From: Actinomycetota bacterium
GTDB taxonomy: Bacteria > Actinomycetota > Actinomycetes > S36-B12
DNA: 64,000 nucleotides
Reading direction: 5' to 3'
Assembly: GCA_016717115.1 (NCBI GenBank)
Contig: JADKGE010000003.1
Coordinates: 124,001-188,000 of the forward strand
Part shown: positions 1-9,171 of the stretch, one piece after another
Position numbering within the stretch: the first letter of the stretch is position 1
Layout: the number at the start of each line of letters is the position of its first letter
Position numbers and translations under genes: made by a program
Notes under the pieces: model-generated
The model's database searches: none
The model's input: the letters and a program-made list of their open reading frames with translations, nothing else
Told to the model about the DNA's origin: nothing

Positions 1-1351
1 TACGGCGAGCAGAGCTGCACCGCCGGCCGGGCGGCGTTCATCACCGGGCAGAACCCGTACCGCACCGGCCTGACCAAGGTGGGCATGCCGGGCGCCGAGC
101 GCGGGCTCGAGGCCGAGGACCCCACCATCGCCACGGCGCTCAAGGCGCAGGGCTACGCCACCGGGCAGTTCGGCAAGAACCACCTGGGCGACCGCGACGA
201 GTTCCTGCCCACGATGCACGGCTTCGACGAGTTCTTCGGCAACCTGTACCACCTCAACGCCGAGGAGGAGCCGGAGCTGGACGACTACCCGACCGAGGAG
301 GACTTCCCGAACTTCCGGTCGGGCTTCGGCCCGCGGGGGTCCGCTGCTGGGCCGACGGTGACGGACGCACGGATCGAAGACACCGGGCCGCTCACCCAGG
401 AAGCGGATGGAGACCATCGACGAGGAGTTCCTCGACGCCGCAACCGGTTCATCGGCCGACAAGGCGGCTTCGGACACGCCGTTCTTCGTGTGGTTCAACT
501 CCACCCACATGCACTTCCGGACCCATGTCAAGCCGGAGAGCAAGGGCCAGGCCGGACGGTGGCAGTCGGACTACCACGACGTGATGATCGACCACGACAA
601 GCAGGTCGGAACGCTGCTCGAGCTGCTCGACGAGCTCGGCCTGGCCGAGGACACGATCGTCGTCTACTCCACCGACAACGGCCCCCACATGAACTCCTGG
701 CCCGATGCCGGGACGACGCCGTTCCGGGGGGAGAAGAACACGAACTGGGAGGGCGCCTACCGCGTGCCCGCCGTGGTGCGCTGGCCCGGGCACTTCCCCG
801 AGGACACCGTCCTGAACGGGGTCATGAGCCACAACGACTGGTTCACGACTCTGCTGGCTGCGGCCGGGGTGCCGGATATCGCCGAGCAGCTGCGCGCGGG
901 CGCCGACCTGGGCGGCACGACCTACCGGGTCCACCTCGACGGGCACAACCAGCTGCCCTACCTGACCGGGGAGACAGACACCAGCCCTCGCAACTTCTTC
1001 TTCTACGTGAACGACGACGCTGATCTCGTCGCGGTGCGGTTCGACAACTGGAAGATGGTGTTCCTCGAGCAGCGCGTCACCGGCACGCTGCAGGTGTGGG
1101 CCGAGCCTTTCGTGGAGTTGCGCGTGCCGAAGATCTTCAACCTGCGTACCGACCCCTATGAGCGGGCCGACTTCACGTCGAACACCTACTACGACTGGAT
1201 GATCGACCACGCCTTCCTGCTGGTTCCGGCTCAGGCGTTCGTCGCGCAGATGGCCGCTTCATTCCTGGAGTTCCCCCCGCGACAGGAGTCGGCCACCTTC
1301 GGAGTCACCGACGCCCTGGACAAGCTGCGAGCCGGCCTACGCAGCGCGTGA
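1..1351 (+). pseudogene. Arylsulfatase (formylglycine type), 5' end outside window, frameshifted
   Basis: This is a type I sulfatase that hydrolyses sulfate esters. The Cys-Thr-Ala-Gly-Arg signature, whose Cys is converted to formylglycine, is at bases 16-30. The second half carries the metal-site DNG at about 682-690 and a GEKNTNWEG loop at about 730. The N-terminal half is in frame 1 and the C-terminal half in frame 2. The reading moves from LTQ to KRMETIDEEF near base 400, so one surplus base in the CCCAGG run would explain it. Bases 337-366 also make better family-like sense in frame 3 (WADGDG), suggesting a second, compensated shift. The stop overlaps the next gene by GTGA. The gene is either a decayed sulfatase or an intact one with sequence errors. 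The formylglycine-generating enzyme needed to mature it lies at 20036. Confidence 0.85.
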
Positions 1352-2457
1352 ACCCAGAGGAAGCACCCTCACGGGCAGCTCGCTATTGGCGCATTGCGCG
1401 TCCCGTCGTCCTGCTCGCCGTCGCTCTCCTCGCTGCCCGGATCATCATCGGCCTCGTCGGCGCTATCGACTGGGCCTCGGTGTGGACCGCCGTGCGGCAG
1501 TTGACGCTGCCCGGCGCGATCCTCCTGTTGCTCATTCTCCTGGCCCGTCAGGTGTTCAACGGTGTTCCCCTCGCCAAGTTCGTCGCGGGACTGTCCCCGC
1601 CGCGATCGATGCAGAACGACATGGGTGCCATCCTCATCGGGACGGTGGCACCACCGCCATCGGATGTCGTGCTGCGGGTCTCCATGTTCCGCTCGTGGGG
1701 CATCGACCCGCTCGAGGGCATGGCCGGCGTGACCCTGAACACGCTCACGTTCTACGTCGTCCGGTTCGCTGCTCCCGCCCTCGGACTCGCACTATTCGCC
1801 TTCATCGAGGCTGACGCGGGCCACGTCTGGGCGGCCGTCGGCTCGGCCTTGGTTGGCATCGTCATCCTCGTGGCGCTCGTGTCCTTGAGTCGCGGCGATC
1901 GACTGGCCAGGATCATCGGGCTGACGGCGGGTCGTGTGGCCTCGCGCTTTCGGCACGAGGTGGAGCCTGAGGCGTGGTCCCGCTCCGTAGTCGAGTTCCG
2001 TGGTCGGGTGGGGGACCGCGTGCGCACCGGGATCAGACCGTCCTTGCTCGCCCTGACGGTGATGGTGCTGGCCGAATCGCTGCTGCTGATCACGGCACTT
2101 CGGCTCGTCGGCGTTGACTCCGATGCCGTCGCCACGCTGCTCATCCTCAGCTCATTCCTCGTCGCCTATCCGCTCACGCTCTTCCCCTTGATGGGCCTGG
2201 GCATCCTCGACGCGTTCCTGGTGGCGGCGTGGACGCAGGTTGCCGGAACTGAGTACGAGGCGCGGATCGTGGCGGGGCTGATCGTGTGGCGCGTCTTCTC
2301 CCTGCTCGTCCCCATCCTCCTGGGGGTCGTCGCGATCACCTGGTGGAGAAGAACGACTCACGGTGCCGAAGAACCGTCCGCTTGGTCCGTGGCGAATGAC
2401 CAGCACGCTGGCGAGACCCCGCGGCCGTTGCCACCGACGACCAGTCCCCCCGACTAG
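1348..2457 (+). CDS. LPG-synthase-TM (UPF0104/AglD-like) integral membrane protein
   Basis: A 369-residue polytopic membrane protein of the lysylphosphatidylglycerol synthase transmembrane-region family. It has hydrophobic segments near residues 20-42, 52-68, 125-150, 160-180, 230-255, 262-290 and 305-330, and a Pro-rich hydrophilic tail. It lacks the soluble aminoacyl-transfer domain of MprF, so lysyl-lipid synthesis is not implied. Members of this stand-alone family are often placed near glycan or lipid genes, and no reaction can be assigned here. The GTG start overlaps the sulfatase stop (GTGA), which implies translational coupling. A decayed relative of the same gene lies directly behind the sulfatase-activating enzyme at 20938-21087, so the pairing with sulfatase functions looks meaningful. 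Confidence 0.8.
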   Translation: MNPEEAPSRAARYWRIARPVVLLAVALLAARIIIGLVGAIDWASVWTAVRQLTLPGAILLLLILLARQVFNGVPLAKFVAGLSPPRSMQNDMGAILIGTVAPPPSDVVLRVSMFRSWGIDPLEGMAGVTLNTLTFYVVRFAAPALGLALFAFIEADAGHVWAAVGSALVGIVILVALVSLSRGDRLARIIGLTAGRVASRFRHEVEPEAWSRSVVEFRGRVGDRVRTGIRPSLLALTVMVLAESLLLITALRLVGVDSDAVATLLILSSFLVAYPLTLFPLMGLGILDAFLVAAWTQVAGTEYEARIVAGLIVWRVFSLLVPILLGVVAITWWRRTTHGAEEPSAWSVANDQHAGETPRPLPPTTSPPD

Positions 2458-2483
2458 GCCCATCGGGCTCGGGGTAGGTCGAA

Positions 2484-4163
2484 ATGAGGCGTTGGGTTCC
2501 GTTTCGCAGAGCCACGATCCGCCAGGACGCTGTTGCGGGTCTCGTCCTTGGCGTTCAGAGCGTGCCCGACGGACTGGCGACGGGCTTGCTGGCCGGCGTC
2601 AACCCCCTTGCGGGCCTATACGCCTACATGGTGGGGACGATCACCGGCGCCGTCGTGACCAGTTCGGCGTTCATGGCGATCCAGGGCACCGGTGCGATGG
2701 CGATGATCGTTGCGGACGTGCCCGCCGTTCACGCTGCCATCGACCCGGCGGGGGCCTTGTTCACTCTGTCGATGCTGACTGGCGTTGTGATGCTTGCCGC
2801 GGGGTTGTTCCGGCTCGGGTCGGTCCTGCGGTTCGTGTCGAACGCGGTGATGGTCGGGTTCATCAATGCCGTCGGAGTCAACATCATCCTCGGTCAATTG
2901 GCGAACTTCACCGGCTATGCCGCCGAAGGGCCCAACAGGGTGGTTCGCGCCGTCAACACCATCCTTCACCCCGGACAGCTCCAGGCGACGGTAGCGGTGG
3001 GGGCCGCAACGATCGCGCTGATCATTCTTCTGGAGCGCACGCGCGTCGGCCCGATGGGTCTGGTCGTTGCCGTCATCCTCACGTCTGCGGCGGTTGCGGT
3101 GTTTGGGTGGGACGGGGTGGCGACCCTGAATGATCTGGGAGTTGTCCTGTCGTCGCTGCCTCGACCCGAGGCGCCGATGCTTCTGCTGATTCCGTCACTG
3201 CTGATCCCGGCAGTGTCGCTGGCGTTCGTCGGACTGGTGCAGGGGGCGAGCATTTCGGCGACCTATCCCAACCCCGACGGCACTTCCCCCGACGCGTCGC
3301 GCGACTTCGTCGGCCAGGGCGTCGCGAACGTCGCGGCGGGCGTTTTCCAGGGGATGCCGGTGGGCGGATCTGTCTCAGCCTCCGCTGTGAACAAGGAGGC
3401 TGGCGCCCGCTCGCGTCAGTCGCTGGTGTACGCGGGAGTGGTGATGGCGATTGTCATCGTCGCCTTCGGAGGAGTCGTCGGCTACGTCGCCATGCCGGCG
3501 CTGGCGGGCCTGCTGATGCTGATCGGCTACCGCACCATCAAGCCGGCCGACCTCGTTTCCGTGTGGCGGACGGGCTCAGTGCAGAAGGCCGTGCTGGTCG
3601 TCACGTTCGTCCTGACCATGGTCATCCCCTTGCAGTACGCCGTTCTGGTCGGAGTGGGTCTCTCGGTGATCCTGTACGTCGTCCAGCAGTCGAACCAGGT
3701 CACCGTCAGGCGCCAGCAGTACGACACCGACGGGCACCTCGTCGAGACCGACCCCCCGACGCTGCTTCCTGCAAACGAGGTTGTGGTGCTGCAGCCGTAC
3801 GGGAGTCTCTTCTTCGCCGCCGCACCGGTGTTCCAGGCGCTCCTCCCCGCGCCGGCCGAGACGTCGCGCCACAGCGTGGTCATCCTGCGGCTGCGCGGAC
3901 GAAGCGAGCTCGGTTCCACCGTCATGGACATTCTTCACCGATATGCGTCGTCCCTCGCCGAGGTGGACTGCAGGCTCGTCATCGTGTCCACGAACGAACG
4001 CATCGCCCGGCAGCTCACCATCAGCGGCATCTCCGACGTCATCGGGCCCGATGGGATCTACCGAGGTGACGAGCGGGTCGGCGCCACCCTGCAGCGCGCC
4101 GAGGCCGACGCCGCCGCCTGGATCGCTGCTCAGCAGGGGAAGCGCGACGGCACGATCGACTAG
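2484..4163 (+). CDS. SulP family inorganic anion transporter with STAS domain
   Basis: A 559-residue SLC26/SulP carrier. The N-terminal motif Q-S-V-P-D-G-L-A-T-G-L-L-A-G-V-N-P is the typical SulP TM1 signature, followed by about ten more hydrophobic segments up to residue about 395. A cytoplasmic STAS domain occupies about 425-545. SulP proteins move sulfate, bicarbonate or other anions across the inner membrane, and the exact substrate cannot be read from sequence. It begins 26 bases after the LPG-synthase-TM gene and two genes after the arylsulfatase, so sulfate import or export linked to sulfate-ester hydrolysis is the most economical reading. No good hairpin terminator is visible in 4164-4385. 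Confidence 0.88.
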   Translation: MRRWVPFRRATIRQDAVAGLVLGVQSVPDGLATGLLAGVNPLAGLYAYMVGTITGAVVTSSAFMAIQGTGAMAMIVADVPAVHAAIDPAGALFTLSMLTGVVMLAAGLFRLGSVLRFVSNAVMVGFINAVGVNIILGQLANFTGYAAEGPNRVVRAVNTILHPGQLQATVAVGAATIALIILLERTRVGPMGLVVAVILTSAAVAVFGWDGVATLNDLGVVLSSLPRPEAPMLLLIPSLLIPAVSLAFVGLVQGASISATYPNPDGTSPDASRDFVGQGVANVAAGVFQGMPVGGSVSASAVNKEAGARSRQSLVYAGVVMAIVIVAFGGVVGYVAMPALAGLLMLIGYRTIKPADLVSVWRTGSVQKAVLVVTFVLTMVIPLQYAVLVGVGLSVILYVVQQSNQVTVRRQQYDTDGHLVETDPPTLLPANEVVVLQPYGSLFFAAAPVFQALLPAPAETSRHSVVILRLRGRSELGSTVMDILHRYASSLAEVDCRLVIVSTNERIARQLTISGISDVIGPDGIYRGDERVGATLQRAEADAAAWIAAQQGKRDGTID

Positions 4164-4385
4164 GGCCGCCGATACGGTCGCCTGTCGCACCTTCCCACCT
4201 TCCGTTGGCCGCACCGCTACCGCGTCATCGCCCGAGTGGCGTGCCGCCAACGACCGCTCCCCGACAGCTCCAGCGATCCGACGGCCACGATGTGGATACA
4301 TCTTCGGCTCCCAGATGCATCCGGCACCGTCGCGACTCAGACTTCGGTCAGGGTTGCGAAGTCGATCGGGACGCAGGGGGAGACC

Positions 4386-4568
4386 ATGCATCAGCATGTC
4401 GGTGCGTATCCGCGGCCCGCGCTTCGCCTGGAGTGCAACAAGATTCACGTCACGGTGGATCCCTACCGCCCGTCCACCTGGGCACGGGTGGCAGTGGCCA
4501 GTTTCCTTGACGGATTGCGTCGGCCGGTCAATCCGAACGCTGCGGAATGGAAGTGGTGCCGGCCATGA
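4386..4568 (+). CDS. Possible 60-residue upstream ORF of unknown function
   Basis: A short reading frame with a strong Shine-Dalgarno run (GGGGGAG) ending three bases before its ATG. Its TGA overlaps the ATG at 4565 of the following secreted-protein gene (ATGA), an arrangement typical of translational coupling. The predicted peptide has no signal sequence or membrane segment and resembles nothing I recognise. It includes the stretch ECNKIHVTVDPYRPSTWARV. It could be a real small protein, a leader that couples translation, or chance. The preceding 220 bases hold nothing I can name. Confidence 0.35.
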   Translation: MHQHVGAYPRPALRLECNKIHVTVDPYRPSTWARVAVASFLDGLRRPVNPNAAEWKWCRP

Positions 4569-5500
4569 CTTTCCGGTCATCCGTTGCGGTAGGGGTTGGG
4601 GTCGTCGCGGGAGCGATTGCCCTGGTCACGGTGACGCCCACGGCCGGCGCCTCACCTGTTGCACTTCAACCGATGTCGATGGCTCGGGTGGCGACCCCCG
4701 TGATCGCAACTCCGCGAACGGAACCGACCGCTCGCGAAGCGAGTTGGAGGGCCGTCTTGTGCGACAGCGGCCTGGCGCAACTGCCGACGCTGCGGGCGTC
4801 CTCGACTCGGACCAGCAGCGCGGCTGCGCGAGTGGTCCAGGCGGCTCTCATCGATCTTGATTTCCCGCCGCCGGTGCCCATCAAGGTCGACGGCTGGTAC
4901 GGCCCGGCGACGGCCTCGGCAGTGACCGCATACCAGCGCTCGAGGGGGCTGGTCGTGGACGGAGTCGTCGGCCAGCAGACGTGGCGGCAGTTGCGCCGGG
5001 ATGTATGCGGCGAGCCGGCCTCCGCCACAAGGGGGAGCACCACCATCGTGCTGAAGGTCTCTGGATGCGACGGCTGCGTGCTCACCCCCCGGTCCGTCCG
5101 TCAGACGACGTCAGGGATGACGCCCTACCTCGATTGGAAAGGCCCGGCGCTGACGGTCACCGATGGCGGTGCCAGCTTCGTCATTCCCACCGCCAACACA
5201 CGGGGGATGTCCATCGAGATCGCAGCGCCATGGGCGAGCGGCGACCTGGGCGCGGTCCCGCTCATCGCGCTGTCCAAGGGGCGACCGAGCGAGTACGACC
5301 CCTCGGCGAGGGAGGGCGTGCACTGCTGGAAGGGCACGACCGCGTCTCAGGCGGTCCTCCCCATCAATGTCAGGCGCGAGACTGTCGGCGCGATGGGCGG
5401 CGGCAAGGCCGTGGCGCCGAATGCCTACCTGGCCAATCTGGGCCCGTCGGACGACATCCCGGGGCATCAGGATCTTCCCTACTGCACCGTCCCCCGCTGA
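4565..5500 (+). CDS. Secreted peptidoglycan-binding (PG_binding_1) protein
   Basis: A 311-residue exported protein. The first ~29 residues form a Sec signal peptide ending in TPTAGA. A peptidoglycan-binding-1 fold follows at about residues 85-145, with the family hallmark WYGPATASAV...YQRSRGL and DGVVGQQTWRQL. The C-terminal 160 residues have no catalytic motif I recognise but contain several Cys and a GHQDLPYCT ending, so it probably binds the wall rather than cutting it. An upstream in-frame ATG at 4547 would put six extra residues before the signal peptide. The 4565 start is preferred because the signal sequence then begins at residue 1 and the ATG overlaps the stop of the small ORF. Confidence 0.7.
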   Translation: MTFRSSVAVGVGVVAGAIALVTVTPTAGASPVALQPMSMARVATPVIATPRTEPTAREASWRAVLCDSGLAQLPTLRASSTRTSSAAARVVQAALIDLDFPPPVPIKVDGWYGPATASAVTAYQRSRGLVVDGVVGQQTWRQLRRDVCGEPASATRGSTTIVLKVSGCDGCVLTPRSVRQTTSGMTPYLDWKGPALTVTDGGASFVIPTANTRGMSIEIAAPWASGDLGAVPLIALSKGRPSEYDPSAREGVHCWKGTTASQAVLPINVRRETVGAMGGGKAVAPNAYLANLGPSDDIPGHQDLPYCTVPR

Positions 5501-5519
5501 TCACGGGCACGGGCCCACG

Positions 5520-5570
5520 CCAAGGTGTCAGCCTGCTGAGGCGAGCTTGCCCTCGCGGGCTGACCCTTGG
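5520..5570. terminator. Large GC-rich hairpin in the intergenic region
   Basis: An interrupted inverted repeat. The outer arms are 5520-5533 (CCAAGGTGTCAGCC) and 5558-5570 (GGCTGACCCTTGG), and an inner stem GCGAG/CTCGC lies at 5541-5545 and 5552-5556. It sits just after the stop of the peptidoglycan-binding protein gene and 166 bases before the next start. It has no U-tract, which is common for actinobacterial terminators. A structured leader or attenuator for the downstream gene is the alternative. Confidence 0.45.
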
Positions 5571-5735
5571 TCACGGCGAGCCTGCGCTAGGCAGCGCCGC
5601 AGGGTTGGGAATCCCGAGGTGCCCGATCCGACGCTGAGGTACGGTGAAACGGACATATGGGCCGCCACGCGCGCCTCGGCGACGGCATCCCTCCGGGTTC
5701 TCGCTGAGCAAGCACCTTTCGTAGGGAGCACGACC

Positions 5736-7817
5736 TTGACTCGTCGCATGGTTGCGTCCGTCTGGCTCGCTGTCTGCCTGGCCGCATCAACGGTTTCCGC
5801 CGGTTCCGCGCTAGCCGACACCGGTCCGAGGACCGCGTTTCCGGACACGCTCGCCGTGGCCCGCGCTGCCGCGGTAGACGTGATGCGGGAGACCGGGGCG
5901 ACATCGATCTCTCTGGCCCTGGTCGAAGGGAAGCGGACGGTGTGGTCGACGACGGTGGGGGCCATCGACGAGAACGGCACCACGCCGACCGCATCGACGC
6001 TGTACGGCATCGGCTCGGTGAGCAAGATGTTCGCGACCGTCTCCGTGATGCAGCTGGTGGATGCGGGCAAGGTGTCGCTCGATGCGCCGGTGACCGACTA
6101 CGTCACGGACTTCACGATGGCCTCACCGGAGTACCGACAGGTCACGGTCAGGATGCTTCTGAACCACAGTGCCGGCTTCCCGGGCACGGACTACCCGAAC
6201 GGATTCACCAGCACGCCCTTCCCCGGGTACGCGCAGCAGGTGCTCGACACCCTGGCGACCTCGAGGCTGAAGACGACGCCCGGCGCGATGAGCGTGTACT
6301 GCAACGACTGCTTCACCCTCGCCGGCATCCTCGTCGAGCGGATGAGCGGGCTGCCTTTCACCGACTACGTGCAGCAGCGCATCCTCACGCCACTGGGCAT
6401 GGACCTGTCGCGCTACCCGTTGACCCCGCTGACGCCGGGCTCGTACGCACCGGTCCTGACCGACACCGGCGCTCTGCCGGCGGAGATCACCAACATCCAC
6501 GCCTCCGGCGGACTGCTGTCCACCCCGGACGACCTCGGGCGCCTGGCCGCGGTGCTCCTGAACGGCGGCGCCCTTAACGGAGTGCGGATCCTTTCCGCCG
6601 GCGCCGTGAAGGAGATGGGCCGCAGTCAACTGCCGACCACGCTGACTGCCGGTCCCCCGTTCCTGGACTACGGCCTCGGCTGGGACTCGGCCAGAGAGCC
6701 CGGACTCGCCGCCGCGGGTGTGGACGGCTGGATGAAGGGCGGTGACACCGTCCAGTACCACGCGTCGTTCACCCTCGCCCCCACGGAGAAGGTGGCCGCG
6801 GTCGTCCTGGGGGCAGGAACGACACTCTCCTCGACCGCCCTAGAAGCCCTGGCACAGCGCATGGTTCTGTCCGCGCTGGCCGAGAAGGGTGCCATCGCGG
6901 GTCTCCCGAAGCCGTTGACGGGCCCAGCCCCGCGTCATGTCGCCCCGACCGGTGCGGAGACGGCGAACATCGCCGGGACCTACCTCGCCCAGGGTGCGGT
7001 CCTGCGCGTGACGGCTCGCAAGGACGGCGCTCTGAGGGTCTCCGTGTACCGAGGTGAGGAGTGGGTCACGCTTCCGAGCACCTTCACCCTGCGCAGCGAC
7101 GGGCAGTACTGGCCCAACGGGACGGCTGCGTCCGCGGCGTCCACTCTCAGCCTCGCTCGCGGCTGGGGCCGCACCTTCCTCGTCCAGAACCAAGTGGGCG
7201 GAATCGGCCACTATCGCGAGCATGTGCTGCTGGGGCAGAAGGCCACTTCCGTCGATCCTCTGCCGCCGGCGTGGCAGCAGCGGGTCGGCCAGATCTGGCT
7301 GAACGTCAACGAGACGCCCGACTCGATCTACTGGGAGGCGCTGCCAACGCTCGCCCTCTCAGCGGTCCCGGGGCTGCCCGGCTTCCTCTGGGTCGCTGAT
7401 CCCATAGCCCCGTCGCCCGTCGACCCGCAGACGAGCGATGACGTCGCCACCATGTTCCTGACGGTCCCCATCGCGCAGGGGCGTGACTTGAACGACCTCC
7501 AGGTCGAGCATCGGACGAATGGAGAGTGGCTGCGCTTCGGCAGTTCGCTGTACCGGCCGCTGTCGAGTGTTCCGGCCATCACCGCCGGCTCCAACGAGGT
7601 CATGATCGGATCCGACGGCTACGCCGAGTGGCGGACGGCCCCCCTAGGCGGCCCGGTGACGATCGCGGGGAACGGGTCCTGGAAGGTGTTCGCGGGCGAT
7701 GGAGAGCTCGTAGGTCAGGGCGTCGCGGACGGAGCCGCGGTGTCGCTGCCTGCGGGGGCGCGGATCGCGGTGTTCGGTCCGGCAGGCGCGGTGCTCGAGG
7801 TACGCCACACGGCCTGA
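5736..7817 (+). CDS. Secreted serine hydrolase, beta-lactamase (class C/PBP-like) family
   Basis: A 693-residue exported serine hydrolase. A signal peptide (about residues 1-28, ending SALA) precedes a beta-lactamase fold. The catalytic motif S94-V-S-K97 lies in GIGSVSKMF, and the second-motif Tyr-Cys-Asn lies in MSVYCNDCF. A K-G-G-D stretch stands where class C enzymes have K-T-G or H-x-G. The roughly 300 C-terminal residues after the hydrolase are beta-rich and of unknown role, so the protein is longer than a plain class C enzyme (about 360-400). Such proteins are usually esterases, DD-peptidases or peptidases rather than resistance enzymes. The open frame extends upstream to 5163, but TTG at 5736 has AGGGAG seven bases before it and opens the signal peptide. 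Confidence 0.78.
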   Translation: MTRRMVASVWLAVCLAASTVSAGSALADTGPRTAFPDTLAVARAAAVDVMRETGATSISLALVEGKRTVWSTTVGAIDENGTTPTASTLYGIGSVSKMFATVSVMQLVDAGKVSLDAPVTDYVTDFTMASPEYRQVTVRMLLNHSAGFPGTDYPNGFTSTPFPGYAQQVLDTLATSRLKTTPGAMSVYCNDCFTLAGILVERMSGLPFTDYVQQRILTPLGMDLSRYPLTPLTPGSYAPVLTDTGALPAEITNIHASGGLLSTPDDLGRLAAVLLNGGALNGVRILSAGAVKEMGRSQLPTTLTAGPPFLDYGLGWDSAREPGLAAAGVDGWMKGGDTVQYHASFTLAPTEKVAAVVLGAGTTLSSTALEALAQRMVLSALAEKGAIAGLPKPLTGPAPRHVAPTGAETANIAGTYLAQGAVLRVTARKDGALRVSVYRGEEWVTLPSTFTLRSDGQYWPNGTAASAASTLSLARGWGRTFLVQNQVGGIGHYREHVLLGQKATSVDPLPPAWQQRVGQIWLNVNETPDSIYWEALPTLALSAVPGLPGFLWVADPIAPSPVDPQTSDDVATMFLTVPIAQGRDLNDLQVEHRTNGEWLRFGSSLYRPLSSVPAITAGSNEVMIGSDGYAEWRTAPLGGPVTIAGNGSWKVFAGDGELVGQGVADGAAVSLPAGARIAVFGPAGAVLEVRHTA

Positions 7818-7830
7818 ACCAGTGGCCGTG
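7808..7830. terminator. Hairpin overlapping the stop codon of the serine hydrolase
   Basis: A perfect 7-bp stem CACGGCC/GGCCGTG with a 9-base loop that includes the TGA stop codon of the preceding gene. It has no U-run. Its position at the gene end fits a terminator or 3'-end stabiliser. Confidence 0.4.
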
Positions 7831-7961
7831 CCCAGTGGCGGACCCACCGGCGACGTCGCTCGGCACTCTCGGGTCGCAGGCGTCGTCGGCGTAGCATCGA
7901 ATCGAGACGACGCCGAACGTGCACTCGACCTCGCGGCCGCAGGACAGAGGAGGACCGGACC

Positions 7962-8954
7962 ATGACGCACACCGAGTCGGTGATGACGCACCGCCCATTG
8001 GGCAGGGCGACGGGCATCGAGGTGACGGATGTCGGGCTGGGGTTGTGGGCGGTGGCGGGCAGCGAGTGGGGGCCGGGTGAGGACCGCGCGTCGCTGGAGG
8101 CGATCGAGGTCGCCCTCGACGCGGGTGTCACGTTCTTCGACACGGCCGATGTGTACGGCGCGGGACACTCAGAGGAGTTGCTGGGCCAGGCGATGAGGGG
8201 GCGCCGGGAGCGGTTCGTCGTGGCGAGCAAGATCGGCTGGACTGGATTCGACCGCGAGGCGAATCACTCGGCCTACGACACCGTCGACGCGTTGATCGCC
8301 GGGGTTGAGGGGTCACTGCGCCGCCTGGAGACCGATTTCCTCGACGTCATCCAGTGCCACATCAACTATCTCGAGCCCAACACCGACGTGTTCATCGAGG
8401 GCTTCCGGGCTCTTCGGGCGGCGGGCAAGGTACGTGCCTGGGGGGTCAGCACGAGCGACGTCGACCTGCTGCGGCACTTCAACGCCGATGGCGACTGCGA
8501 CGTGCTGCAGATCGACTACTCGATCCTGAACCGCACCCCCGAGGAGGAGATTCTCCCGTATTGCGAGCTGAACGGAATCGGCGTCATCGTCCGCGGTCCG
8601 CTGGCCATGGGGCTGCTCGCTGGGAAGTTCGGCGTCGGGGATACCTTCCCGGAGGGCGACTTCCGTGCCAACTGGATCAGCGATCCAGTACAGAACGCGC
8701 AGTACCGGCAGGACCTTGCGGTCGTTGAGGTCCTTCGTGCGACCGTTCCTGACGGGCAGTCGATGGCGGAGTTCGCACTGCGCTTCGTGCGGAGCAACCC
8801 GGCCGTCAGCACGGTGATCCCTGGTGCTCGCGATGGGCGGCAGTCAGTCGCCAACGCCGCTGCCGGACTCGCGCCGCTCCTCTCCTCCGACGAGCGCGCC
8901 GCCGTCGATCGACTCGTGCCTCCCGGTGGGGGTCGCAAGATCTGGCCAGCCTGA
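7962..8954 (+). CDS. Aldo/keto reductase
   Basis: A 330-residue (alpha/beta)8 NADPH-dependent oxidoreductase of the aldo/keto reductase superfamily, probably cytoplasmic. Catalytic residues are visible: D60 and Y65 in FDTADVYG, the Lys in VVASKIG and the His in VIQCHINY. The C-terminal half has the usual cofactor-binding STVIPGAR segment. AGGAGG lies ten bases ahead of the ATG, which fixes the start. It stands alone between two secreted-protein genes, so its substrate cannot be guessed. AKRs of this type reduce aldehydes, ketones or sugars. Confidence 0.87.
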   Translation: MTHTESVMTHRPLGRATGIEVTDVGLGLWAVAGSEWGPGEDRASLEAIEVALDAGVTFFDTADVYGAGHSEELLGQAMRGRRERFVVASKIGWTGFDREANHSAYDTVDALIAGVEGSLRRLETDFLDVIQCHINYLEPNTDVFIEGFRALRAAGKVRAWGVSTSDVDLLRHFNADGDCDVLQIDYSILNRTPEEEILPYCELNGIGVIVRGPLAMGLLAGKFGVGDTFPEGDFRANWISDPVQNAQYRQDLAVVEVLRATVPDGQSMAEFALRFVRSNPAVSTVIPGARDGRQSVANAAAGLAPLLSSDERAAVDRLVPPGGGRKIWPA

Positions 8955-9171
8955 GGGTGGCCCGGACCTGGTGGCCGTCGAACGCGCGAAACCAGGGATA
9001 CCCGGTTGACTCCGCTGCCAGGGACGCGCCGACCCCCATCGGGCTGTCCACGAGCCCTGTCGGGAGTGACGTCCGGCTGGACCATCGTGGGTCGGTGCTG
9101 GCTATCGGCGCACGGAGGTGGTTCCGGGTCGCTAGTGTCGACGTCGGGGGACGCAATGACTGGGGGTCGCC

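Noticed and set aside
4164..4385. A possible gene or RNA between SulP and the small ORF
   Set aside because: No ribosome site, hairpin or homologous frame was found. It is most likely a promoter-containing spacer.
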